From positions 248,001 to 312,000 of the forward strand of contig NZ_CP093311.1 of NCBI RefSeq assembly GCF_024498955.1: a DNA stretch of 64,000 bases. Reading direction: 5' to 3'. Every line of letters starts with the position of its first letter. The first letter of the stretch is position 1. The stretch comes from Thermomonas paludicola (lineage in GTDB: Bacteria; Pseudomonadota; Gammaproteobacteria; Xanthomonadales; Xanthomonadaceae). This document shows positions 7,714-15,468 of this stretch, one piece after another. Below the pieces are notes generated by a model, which was not told the DNA's origin, ran no database searches, and saw only the letters and a program-made list of their open reading frames with translations. The position numbers and the translations under genes were made by a program.

Positions 7714-10326
7714 TCAGCCGGCGCTGCTGGCTGCCATGAAATCCTGCGCGAACCGCTGCAGCACGCCGCCCGCCTGATAGATCAACAGGTCTTCATCCGA
7801 ATCCAGCCGGCAGGTCATCGGCACGTCCACGGTGTCGCCGTTGCGACGGCGGATGACCAGCGTGAGGGTGGCGCCGGGCGCGGCGTCGCCGAGCACGTCG
7901 AAGGTTTCGCTGCCATCGATGCCCAGCGTCTTGCGCGTGGTGCCGGCCTGGAACTGCAGCGGCAACACGCCCATGCCGACCAGATTGGTGCGGTGGATGC
8001 GCTCGAAGCCCTCGGCGACGATGGCCTCCACGCCTGCCAGGCGCACGCCCTTGGCGGCCCAGTCGCGGCTGGAGCCCTGCCCGTAATCGGCGCCGGCAAT
8101 GATGATCAGCGGCTGCTTGCGCTGCATGTAGGTTTCGATGGCTTCCCACATCCGCACCACCGTGCCCTCGGGCTCCATCCGCGCCAGCGAGCCCTGTTTC
8201 ACTTCGCCATCGACGACCACCATTTCGTTGATGAGCTTGGGGTTGGCGAAGGTGGCGCGCTGCGCGGTGAGATGGTCGCCGCGATGGGTGGCGTAGGAAT
8301 TGAAGTCCTCTTCCGGCAGGCCCATTTTCGCCAGATATTCGCCAGCCGCGCTGCTGCGCAGGATCGCGTTCGACGGCGAGAGGTGGTCGGTGGTGATGTT
8401 GTCGCCCAGCACCGCCAGCGCGCGCATGCCGCGCAGCGTGCGCTCGCCGGCCAGTGCGCCTTCCCAGTACGGCGGGCAGCGGATGTAGGTACTCATCTCG
8501 CGCCAGTCGTACAGCGGCTTGGCGCGGCCGCCGTCGTGGCGCGGCGCGAACATCGGGTCGTACACGCGGCGGAACTGCTCCGGCTTGACGCTGGCTTTCA
8601 CCACTGCGTCGATTTCGGCGTCGCTGGGCCAGATGTCGTGGAGGCGGACCTCGTTGCCATGCGCGTCGATGCCCAGCACGTCCTTTTCGATGTCGAAGCG
8701 CACCGTGCCGGCAATGGCATAGGCAATCACCAGCGGCGGCGAGGCCAGGAACGCCTGCTTCGCATAGGGATGGATGCGGCCGTCGAAGTTGCGGTTGCCG
8801 GACAGCACGGCGGTGACGTACAGGTCGCGCTCGGTCACTTCCTTCTGGATTGCGGGATCCAGCGCGCCGCTCATGCCGTTGCAGGTGGTGCAGGCAAAGC
8901 CGACGATGCCGAAGCCCAGCGTTTCCAGTTCGGACAGCAGGTTCGCTTCCTCAAGGTACAACTGTACCGCCTTCGAGCCGGGCGCCAGCGAGGACTTCAC
9001 CCACGGCTTGCGGGTCAGTCCGCGCGCGTTGGCGTTGCGCGCCAGCAGCGCGGCGGCGATCACGTTGCGCGGGTTGGAGGTATTGGTGCAGCTGGTGATG
9101 GCGGCGATGATCACCGCGCCGTCGGGAATCAGGCCGTCGGCTTCCTCGGCATGCGCCGCCGCCAGCTTGGCGGTGTCGGCGATGCCGCGCTCCTGCAGCG
9201 CACTCACCGGCAGGCGGCGATGCGGATTGGACGGGCCGGCCATGTTGCGCACCACCGACGACAAATCGAAGTGCAAGGTGCGCTCGTACTGCGCGAACTT
9301 CAGGTCGTCGGCCCACAGGCCCAGCGTCCTGGCATAGGTCTCCACCAGCGCCACCTGCGCATCGCTGCGGCCGGTCAGGCGCAGATAGTCCAGGGTGTTG
9401 TCGTCGATGAAGAACAGCGCGGCGGTGGCACCGTATTCCGGCGCCATGTTGGAAATCGTGGCGCGGTCGCCGATGGTCAGCGCGGAGGCGCCTTCGCCAC
9501 GGAATTCCAGATAGGCGCCCACGACTTTTTGCTGCCGCAGGAACTCGGTCAGCGCCAGCACCACGTCGGTGGCGGTAATGCCGGGGCCCGGCTTGCCTGC
9601 CAGCTCCACCGCCACGATGTCGGGCAGCCGCATCATCGAGGCGCGGCCCAGCATCACGCTTTCCGCTTCCAGCCCGCCCACGCCCACTGCAATGACGCCC
9701 AGCGCATCCACGTGTGGGGTATGGCTGTCGGTGCCGACGCAGGTGTCCGGGAAGGCGACGCTGTCCTGCGTGTAGATCACCGGCGACATCTTTTCCAGGT
9801 TGATCTGGTGCATGATCCCGTTGCCGGCCGGGATCACGTCCACGTTGTCGAACGCCAGCCGGCACCACTCGATGAAATCGAAGCGGTCCACGTTGCGGCG
9901 ATCCTCGATGGCGCGGTTCCTGGCGAACGCCTGCGGGTCGAAGCCGGGGGCTTCCACCGCCAGCGAGTGATCCACGATCAGCTGCACCGGCACCACCGGG
10001 TTCACTTGCGCCGGGTCACCGCCTTGCGCGGCGATGGCTTCACGCAGGCCCGCCAAATCCACCAAAGCGGTTTGACCGAGGATGTCGTGGCAGACCACCC
10101 GCGCCGGGAACCACGGGAAATCCAGGTCGCGGCGGCGTTCGATCAACTGCACCAGATAGTCGTTGATGCGGGCGGGCTCGGCCTTGCGCACGATGTTTTC
10201 GGCATGCACCCGCGCGGTGTAGGGCAGGGCCGCCCAAGCGCCAGGCTTGATCGCCTCCACCGCCTCGCAGGCATCGAAGTAGTCCAGCGCGGTGCCGGGA
10301 AGGTATTTGCGGTAGCTGTTGTTCAT
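7714..10326 (-). CDS. acnD: 2-methylcitrate dehydratase AcnD (aconitase-like, 2-methyl-trans-aconitate forming)
   Basis: An 870-residue aconitase-superfamily enzyme. It has the 4Fe-4S cysteines in SCTNTSNPRNV (about residue 409) and CTTCNGMSG (about residue 476), and the swivel-domain GADYGQGSSRDWAAKG near the C-terminus. The N-terminus MNNSYRKYLPGTALDYFD and the pairing with prpF favour AcnD over AcnA. The start at 10326 matches the conserved N-terminus, and an upstream ATG at 10380 is rejected. AcnD converts 2-methylcitrate to 2-methyl-trans-aconitate, which PrpF isomerises. No prpB, prpC or prpR is in the window. Confidence 0.93.
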   Translation of the reverse strand: MNNSYRKYLPGTALDYFDACEAVEAIKPGAWAALPYTARVHAENIVRKAEPARINDYLVQLIERRRDLDFPWFPARVVCHDILGQTALVDLAGLREAIAAQGGDPAQVNPVVPVQLIVDHSLAVEAPGFDPQAFARNRAIEDRRNVDRFDFIEWCRLAFDNVDVIPAGNGIMHQINLEKMSPVIYTQDSVAFPDTCVGTDSHTPHVDALGVIAVGVGGLEAESVMLGRASMMRLPDIVAVELAGKPGPGITATDVVLALTEFLRQQKVVGAYLEFRGEGASALTIGDRATISNMAPEYGATAALFFIDDNTLDYLRLTGRSDAQVALVETYARTLGLWADDLKFAQYERTLHFDLSSVVRNMAGPSNPHRRLPVSALQERGIADTAKLAAAHAEEADGLIPDGAVIIAAITSCTNTSNPRNVIAAALLARNANARGLTRKPWVKSSLAPGSKAVQLYLEEANLLSELETLGFGIVGFACTTCNGMSGALDPAIQKEVTERDLYVTAVLSGNRNFDGRIHPYAKQAFLASPPLVIAYAIAGTVRFDIEKDVLGIDAHGNEVRLHDIWPSDAEIDAVVKASVKPEQFRRVYDPMFAPRHDGGRAKPLYDWREMSTYIRCPPYWEGALAGERTLRGMRALAVLGDNITTDHLSPSNAILRSSAAGEYLAKMGLPEEDFNSYATHRGDHLTAQRATFANPKLINEMVVVDGEVKQGSLARMEPEGTVVRMWEAIETYMQRKQPLIIIAGADYGQGSSRDWAAKGVRLAGVEAIVAEGFERIHRTNLVGMGVLPLQFQAGTTRKTLGIDGSETFDVLGDAAPGATLTLVIRRRNGDTVDVPMTCRLDSDEDLLIYQAGGVLQRFAQDFMAASSAG

Positions 10327-10398
10327 GGTGTTGGACTGGGCAAGCAGCAAAGCGCCATTGTCGCGCATCGGGGTCGGCACCGCCCGCGGCCCGCTCCG

Positions 10399-10404
10399 TA
10401 CAAT
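10399..10404 (+). promoter_or_regulatory. -10-like hexamer TACAAT upstream of dusA
   Basis: TACAAT lies 8 bp before the ATG at 10413 and only 2 bp before the ATG at 10407. Transcription normally starts 6-8 bp after the hexamer, so the ATG at 10413 would be at or near the 5' end of the message. Confidence 0.5.
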
Positions 10405-10412
10405 GCATGCCG

Positions 10413-11426
10413 ATGACCGCCTCGCCCGCCATCCCCGCCGATCAGCTGCGCCTGTCCGTCGCCCCGATGATGGACTGGACGGATTCGCACTGCCGCGTGT
10501 TCCACCGGCTGCTGGCGCCGCATGCGCGGCTGTACAGCGAAATGGTGCACGCCAACGCGGTGATCCACGGGGATCGCGCGCGGCTGTTGGCGATGGACCC
10601 CGGCGAGCATCCGGTCGCGCTGCAGCTGGGTGGCAGCGAGCCGGCGCTGCTGGCGCAGGCGGCGCGGATCGGCGCCGACTGGGGCTATGACGAGATCAAC
10701 CTCAACTGCGGCTGCCCGTCCGACCGCGTGCAGGCCGGGCGGTTCGGCGCGTGCCTGATGCGCGAGCCGGCGCTGGTCGCGGACAGCGTGGCGGCGATGA
10801 TCGCCGCGGTGCCGGGCGTGCCGATCACGGTGAAATGCCGGCTTGGCGTGGATGACGACCACGAGTGGGAGCACTTCCTCGCCTTCATCGACACCATTGC
10901 CGAGGCGGGCTGCCGGATGTTCGTCGTGCATGCGCGCAATGCCTGGCTGAAGGGGCTGAGCCCGAAGGAAAACCGCGAAGTGCCGCCGCTGCGTTACGAC
11001 TGGGCCTATCGGCTCAAGCGTGAGCGCCCGGCCTTGCAGGTCATCGTCAACGGCGGCATTGCCGACGCCGGGGAAGCCACCGCGCATCTGGCGCATGTGG
11101 ATGGCGCGATGCTGGGACGCGCCGCGTACCACACGCCGTATCTGCTGCATCAGTTGGACGTGGCGTGGTTCGGCGGCGCGCTGCAGTCGCGCGGTGCCCT
11201 GTTGCGCGCCTATCGGCCCTACGTCGAGCGACAGCTTGCAGCCGGTGCGCTGCTCAAGCACATTGCCCGCCACCTGCTCGGCCTGTTTTCGGGCGAGTAC
11301 GGTGGCCGGGCCTTCCGGCAAATCCTCAGCGAAGGCGCGCACAAGCCGGGTGCCGATTGGACGCTGATTGAGCGTGCGCTGGCGCCTGCCGAATCCTCCC
11401 GCAACAGTGACCTTGAGCGACCATGA
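10413..11426 (+). CDS. dusA: tRNA-dihydrouridine synthase A
   Basis: A 337-residue flavin-dependent reductase that makes dihydrouridine in the tRNA D-loop. It has the N-terminal VAPMMDWTDSHCR, the catalytic-cysteine region NLNCGCPSDRVQAGRFGACLM, then KCRLGVDD, FVVHARNAWLKGLSPKENR and NGGI, all characteristic of DusA. The start was set at 10413 because a TACAAT hexamer leaves the ATG at 10407 too close to the promoter. Choosing 10407 would add two residues. The stop overlaps the next start as ATGA at 11423-11426. It is divergent from acnD. Confidence 0.95.
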   Translation: MTASPAIPADQLRLSVAPMMDWTDSHCRVFHRLLAPHARLYSEMVHANAVIHGDRARLLAMDPGEHPVALQLGGSEPALLAQAARIGADWGYDEINLNCGCPSDRVQAGRFGACLMREPALVADSVAAMIAAVPGVPITVKCRLGVDDDHEWEHFLAFIDTIAEAGCRMFVVHARNAWLKGLSPKENREVPPLRYDWAYRLKRERPALQVIVNGGIADAGEATAHLAHVDGAMLGRAAYHTPYLLHQLDVAWFGGALQSRGALLRAYRPYVERQLAAGALLKHIARHLLGLFSGEYGGRAFRQILSEGAHKPGADWTLIERALAPAESSRNSDLERP

Positions 11427-12334
11427 TTACCCGTGATCTTGATGCGTTTTCTGCCGCGGCACGCAATGCCGCAAGCGATTTTGGCCCGGCCACCGCGCAC
11501 GCTGCCTTTCTGGTTGCCCCGGACGGGTTTTCGTTGGCGGAACAGTCCGCGCAGGACAACGCCTACATGGCCGATGCGGCCGCCTTCGATGCCGCGCGCG
11601 CGTCGGCGCAGCATCGCGAGCTGCAGCGCGCCATCTCGCGGGTCGTGCCCGCGATCTGTTTCGCCGGCAATCCGGAAACGCCCGACGCGGTATTTCCGAA
11701 CAATGTGTTCGGCACGGCGGCCGGGCGCTACGTGGTTGGCCGCATGCGTCACCCAGTGCGGCAGCGCGAAGCCACGCGTGGCGACATCCGGGCGTTCTTC
11801 CGCGACGTGCTGGGACGACGGGAAATCGACCTGTCCGCGCAGGCCAGCCCCTGTGAGTTGACCGGCGCGCTGGTGATCGATCGTGCGCGCGGGCTCGGCT
11901 TCTGCGGGCTGTCAGAGCGCTGCGACGAGGCCGGTGCGCGGCTGATGCACGAGGCATTCGGGCTGCGCGCCACCCTGATGTTTGATCTGGCGGCCGGCGA
12001 ATACCACACCAACGTGGTGCTGGCGGTGCTGGCCGGGCGGGCGGCGGTGGTGTGCCCGCGCGGGTTTGCCGATGCGGCGGTGGCCGACGCCATCGCCCAC
12101 CTGTACGCGCCACATGCGGTGGTGTGCAGTGATGCCGAACATGCCGCGTTCGCCGGCAACTGCATTGCGCTGTCGCAGGATTCGGTGTGGATGAGCGCCG
12201 CGGCCGGCGCGGCGCTGACACCCGCGCATCGACAGGTGTTGGCCGATGCCGGGTTGCGGCTGGAAACGGTGGCGCTGGATGCCATCGAGGCCGCCGGCGG
12301 CTCGCTGCGCTGCTGCATCGGCGAGATCTATTGA
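11423..12334 (+). CDS. Arginine deiminase-related amidinohydrolase (CtlX-like)
   Basis: A 303-residue member of the guanidino-group-modifying superfamily. Visible motifs are PDAVFPNNVFGT, the CELTGALVIDR core, EYHTNVVLAVL with the catalytic histidine, and a C-terminal GGSLRCCIGEIY carrying the nucleophilic cysteine. The set matches arginine deiminase-related/CtlX proteins, not DDAH proper. It probably hydrolyses a guanidino or ureido compound, with citrulline or arginine derivatives as candidates. It overlaps the dusA stop by ATGA, so the two are probably translationally coupled although functionally unrelated. Confidence 0.8.
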   Translation: MITRDLDAFSAAARNAASDFGPATAHAAFLVAPDGFSLAEQSAQDNAYMADAAAFDAARASAQHRELQRAISRVVPAICFAGNPETPDAVFPNNVFGTAAGRYVVGRMRHPVRQREATRGDIRAFFRDVLGRREIDLSAQASPCELTGALVIDRARGLGFCGLSERCDEAGARLMHEAFGLRATLMFDLAAGEYHTNVVLAVLAGRAAVVCPRGFADAAVADAIAHLYAPHAVVCSDAEHAAFAGNCIALSQDSVWMSAAAGAALTPAHRQVLADAGLRLETVALDAIEAAGGSLRCCIGEIY

Positions 12335-12365
12335 GCATTGCGCGGCAAGACGCTGAACGGCGGGG

Positions 12366-12397
12366 TATCCTGTTCAGGAAACTTCAGGGGGGGTTCA
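12366..12397 (+). promoter_or_regulatory. Candidate promoter with TTCA direct repeats upstream of the PepSY-PhoPQ group
   Basis: A -10-like TATCCT (12366-12371) is followed by TTCAGG at 12373-12378, TTCAGG at 12383-12388 and TTCA at 12394-12397. The repeats start 10 and 11 bp apart, which is the helical phasing typical of OmpR/PhoP-family tandem sites. Binding by the downstream response regulator is inference. Confidence 0.4.
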
Positions 12398-12447
12398 CCC
12401 CGTCCTTCCAAGAATGCCCTTGTCCCACGCTGCCCGGTGCAACCGCC

Positions 12448-12795
12448 ATGTCCCGTCGTCATTCTGCATTGCCCAACCTGCTTGCCGCCTCGATTCTGGC
12501 GGCATTGCCGGTGGCGTCGGCTTGGGCGCAACAGGCCCCGGTGCCACCGCAGCGCGACAGGAGCCAGGATCGTGGTCCGGATCGCCCGCCGCGCGAGGCG
12601 TTGTCCGATGCGGTGCGCCGGGTGGAACGCACGACCCGCGGCGAAGTGCTGTCGGCCGAGCGCGTCCAGTACGACGGGCGCGACATGCACCGGGTCAAGG
12701 TCGTGGATGATCAGGGGCGCGTGCGGGTGTTCATGCAGGAGCCGTCGCGCACGAGCGGCGGGCAGCAGCGATCCAAGCGCGACGACGACGATTGA
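12448..12795 (+). CDS. Periplasmic PepSY-like protein upstream of PhoPQ
   Basis: A 115-residue secreted protein. It has a signal peptide (cleavage probably after ASAWA), a charged linker, then about 45 residues (ALSDAVRRVERTTRGEVLSAE through VKVVDDQGRVRVF) that read like one PepSY repeat, and an acidic tail. PepSY domains modulate periplasmic proteases or sensor domains. It lies 50 bp ahead of a PhoP-like regulator and is probably co-transcribed, so it may tune the sensor kinase. The start at 12448 gives a proper signal peptide, and upstream extensions do not. Confidence 0.8.
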   Translation: MSRRHSALPNLLAASILAALPVASAWAQQAPVPPQRDRSQDRGPDRPPREALSDAVRRVERTTRGEVLSAERVQYDGRDMHRVKVVDDQGRVRVFMQEPSRTSGGQQRSKRDDDD

Positions 12796-12845
12796 TCGCG
12801 CCAAGGCGCGCGTTTTTCCTCCAGACAGCTTTCCAAGGAGTCACC

Positions 12846-13529
12846 ATGCGAATCCTGCTCGTCGAAGACGAAGCCCCGTTGCGCGAAACCCTGGCCGCGC
12901 GGCTGAAGCGCGAAGGTTACGCGGTGGATGCCGCCCAGGACGGCGAAGAGGGCCTGTACATGGGCCGCGAAGTGCCGTTTGACGTGGGCATCATCGACCT
13001 TGGCTTGCCCAAGATGAGCGGGATGGAGCTGATCCGCGCGCTGCGCGAGGAAGGCAAGAAGTTCCCGGTGCTGATCCTGACCGCGCGCTCCAGCTGGCAG
13101 GACAAGGTGGATGGCCTCAAGCAGGGGGCCGACGACTATCTGGTCAAGCCCTTCCACGTCGAGGAATTGCTGGCGCGCGTCAATGCGCTGGTGCGTCGCG
13201 CCGCAGGCTGGAGCAAGCCCACCCTGGAATGCGGGCCGGTGATGCTGGATCTGGCCGCGCAGACCGTCAGCGTGGGTGGCGCCAACGTGGACCTGACCAG
13301 CTACGAATACAAGGTGCTGGAATACCTGATGATGCACGCGGGCGAGCTGGTGTCGAAGGCCGACCTCACCGAGCACATCTACCAGCAGGATTTCGATCGC
13401 GATTCCAACGTGCTGGAAGTGTTCATCGGCCGCCTGCGCAAGAAGCTCGACCCGGACGGTGAGCTGAAGCCCATCGAGACCGTGCGCGGCCGCGGCTATC
13501 GCTTCGCCATCGCGCGCAGCGGCGAATAA
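12846..13529 (+). CDS. phoP: PhoP-like OmpR-family response regulator
   Basis: A 227-residue regulator with an N-terminal receiver (MRILLVEDEAPLRETLAARL, phosphoacceptor Asp51 in VGIIDLGLP, conserved Lys in YLVKPF). Its C-terminal winged helix contains LTSYEYKVLEYLMMHAGELVS, IGRLRKKLD and the RGRGYRF end. The ATG at 12846 is preceded by AAGGAG and the conserved N-terminus begins there. The gene is followed after 21 bp by a sensor kinase, forming a PhoPQ/QseBC-type pair. In Xanthomonadaceae such pairs respond to Mg2+ or cationic peptides, and that specificity is inference here. Confidence 0.92.
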   Translation: MRILLVEDEAPLRETLAARLKREGYAVDAAQDGEEGLYMGREVPFDVGIIDLGLPKMSGMELIRALREEGKKFPVLILTARSSWQDKVDGLKQGADDYLVKPFHVEELLARVNALVRRAAGWSKPTLECGPVMLDLAAQTVSVGGANVDLTSYEYKVLEYLMMHAGELVSKADLTEHIYQQDFDRDSNVLEVFIGRLRKKLDPDGELKPIETVRGRGYRFAIARSGE

Positions 13530-13550
13530 CCCCGGGTTGCTGCAAGGCGC

Positions 13551-14999
13551 ATGACGCCCGCGCCTGCTGAACCGGATCCGCGCCCCGCGCCCCGCGCGCG
13601 GCGGCTGCGCATCGCCCAGCCGCGCTCACTGCGCTCGCGCCAGGTCTGGGCGGCCAGCCTGGGCCTGATCGCCTTCCTTGCGCTGGCCGGCTACGCACTG
13701 GATCGCGCGTTCCAGAGCACCGCGCAGAGCGGCATGCGCGAGCGCCTGCACAGCTATGCGCTGGCCTACGCCAGCAGCGATTTCGCCCGCGACGGCAGCG
13801 TGATCCCGCCGTGGGATCCGCCGGACCCGCGCTTCCGACGGCCCGGCAGCGGGCTGTATGCGCAGATCGTGCTGGACTCGGGGCAATGGGAGTCGGATTC
13901 GGCACAGGGGCCGAAGCTGCCGGACGGCGCCATGCTGGGGCCGGGCCAGCAACAGCTCGAAGGGCCGTTGCCCATCACCCGGATCAACGGCACGCCCGGC
14001 GAGGTGTACCGCTTCGGCTATGGCTTGCTGTGGTCGGATGCCGACGCCAGTGGGCGCGAAATTCCCTATACCGTCTACATCATGGAAGACACCACCGCGC
14101 TGGGGCGGCAGGTGGCGGCGTTCCGCGCCGCGCTGTGGCGCTACCTGGGCGGTGCGGGCGCCGTGCTGCTGTTGCTGCAGGTGCTGGTGTTGCGCTGGAG
14201 CCTGCGCCCGCTGCGCGACGTGATCGACGATCTCAAGCGCGTGCAGGCGGGTACGGCTGCCGGGATGAGCGATGCGCACCCGCGCGAGCTGGAACCGCTG
14301 ACCGAAAGCATCAATGCCTTCATCCAGAGCGAGCGCGAAAACCTCGAGCGCCAGCGCAACACGCTGGCCGATCTGGCGCACAGCCTGAAGACACCGCTGG
14401 CGGTGCTGCGCACGCGCCTGGACAGCGACACCGGCGAGGCCGAGCTGCGCGTGGAAGTGGATACGCAGCTGCGGCGGATGAACGACCTGGTGTCGTACCA
14501 GTTGGCGCGCGCGGCGCGCTCCGGCCACCAGCTGTTCGCGGCGCCGATCGAGATCGAGCCGCAGGCCGAGCAGATCGTGGTGGGGCTGGAGAAGGTGTAC
14601 GCCGGCAAGGGTGTGTTGTGCGAGTTCGAAATCGCGCCGGATGCGCGGTTCTACGGCGAAACCGGTGACCTGCAGGAGCTGCTCGGCAACCTGCTGGAAA
14701 ACGCGTTCAAATGGGCCAGGTCACGGGTGCTGCTGACCGTGACGGAGGGCGCGCAAGTGCCGGGCCGTCGCGCAGGCGTGGTGCTCACCGTGGAGGACGA
14801 CGGCCCCGGCATTGCCGATGACCGCATCGCCTACGTACTGCAGCGTGGCGTGCGCGGCGATGAGCGCGTGCAGGGCCACGGCATTGGCCTGTCGATCGTG
14901 CAGGACATCGTCAGGAGCTATCGCGGCGAGCTGCAGGTCGGGCGCTCGCAGGAGCTGGGTGGCGCGCGTTTCGAGGTGGTGCTGCCAAGCGGTCTGTAA
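13551..14999 (+). CDS. phoQ: PhoQ-like sensor histidine kinase
   Basis: A 482-residue membrane kinase. An arginine-rich cytoplasmic N-terminus precedes TM1 (about residues 33-50). A periplasmic sensor of about 130 residues follows, then TM2 (about residues 203-220) and a HAMP-like linker. The H-box is LADLAHSLKTPLAVLR with His near residue 277. The ATP-binding N-box is NLLENAFKWA and the G-boxes are VEDDGPGI and GHGIGLSIV. LAHSLKTP in place of SHELRTP is typical of the PhoQ subfamily. It partners the response regulator 21 bp upstream. Confidence 0.92.
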   Translation: MTPAPAEPDPRPAPRARRLRIAQPRSLRSRQVWAASLGLIAFLALAGYALDRAFQSTAQSGMRERLHSYALAYASSDFARDGSVIPPWDPPDPRFRRPGSGLYAQIVLDSGQWESDSAQGPKLPDGAMLGPGQQQLEGPLPITRINGTPGEVYRFGYGLLWSDADASGREIPYTVYIMEDTTALGRQVAAFRAALWRYLGGAGAVLLLLQVLVLRWSLRPLRDVIDDLKRVQAGTAAGMSDAHPRELEPLTESINAFIQSERENLERQRNTLADLAHSLKTPLAVLRTRLDSDTGEAELRVEVDTQLRRMNDLVSYQLARAARSGHQLFAAPIEIEPQAEQIVVGLEKVYAGKGVLCEFEIAPDARFYGETGDLQELLGNLLENAFKWARSRVLLTVTEGAQVPGRRAGVVLTVEDDGPGIADDRIAYVLQRGVRGDERVQGHGIGLSIVQDIVRSYRGELQVGRSQELGGARFEVVLPSGL

Positions 15000-15040
15000 G
15001 CGCCTTGCCAGCGGCATCGTGGAGTCCGCGCGCGGTTCGC

Positions 15041-15340
15041 TCAGCGAAACATGCCCGGCAGGAAGCTGTGAAAGCGCGAAGGCATCGTGCGGGTATCGCC
15101 CGCGGTCCGCGTCGGCAGCGCCGGGGCCTGTGCCTTGGGCTTGGACGGGTGTTGCGCGCGGCTGGCGGTCACGGCGGCATCGATGTCGATATCGTCGGGG
15201 CGCTCCGCGGGGACTGAAACGACATCGCTGCCGGCTGCGCTTTCCGTGGCTGGATGCCGCAATTCGTAGGCGCCCGCATGCCCGAACGCGCCAGTCAGGA
15301 CGAAACAAGCAAGCAACTGATGCATCGTGGGGATGCGCAT
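15041..15340 (-). CDS. Small secreted hypothetical protein
   Basis: A 99-residue frame on the minus strand. MRIPTMHQLLACFVLTGAF looks like a signal peptide, followed by a low-complexity, Ala/Pro/Asp-rich middle and a C-terminal FHSFLPGMFR. The start could also be the Met five codons later. It is convergent with phoQ, 41 bp from its stop. No domain is recognised. I think it is real because the signal peptide is well formed and the tail is hydrophobic and unlike a random GC-rich frame. A shadow frame remains possible. Confidence 0.5.
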   Translation of the reverse strand: MRIPTMHQLLACFVLTGAFGHAGAYELRHPATESAAGSDVVSVPAERPDDIDIDAAVTASRAQHPSKPKAQAPALPTRTAGDTRTMPSRFHSFLPGMFR

Positions 15341-15468
15341 GAGAGATACCCGGCAGGAATCGGGAGATGCCAAGCGCATGTCCCCGCATCGAAATATAGC
15401 AGCGAAATCGGACGCGGGCTGCTGCAACGCAGCAAGCGTGATCGACGCATCCTCTGCAAACTGAACGC

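Noticed and set aside
10407..10412. ATG at 10407 as the dusA start
   Set aside because: It lies 2 bp after a TACAAT hexamer, so a transcript from that promoter would not contain it. It remains possible if an upstream promoter is used.
7510..10416. Open frame of about 970 codons opposite acnD
   Set aside because: It is antisense to a clear aconitase-family gene and shows no family motifs.
12459..12698. Minus-strand small frame opposite the PepSY-like gene
   Set aside because: It is fully antisense to a gene with a signal peptide and domain, and has no features of its own.
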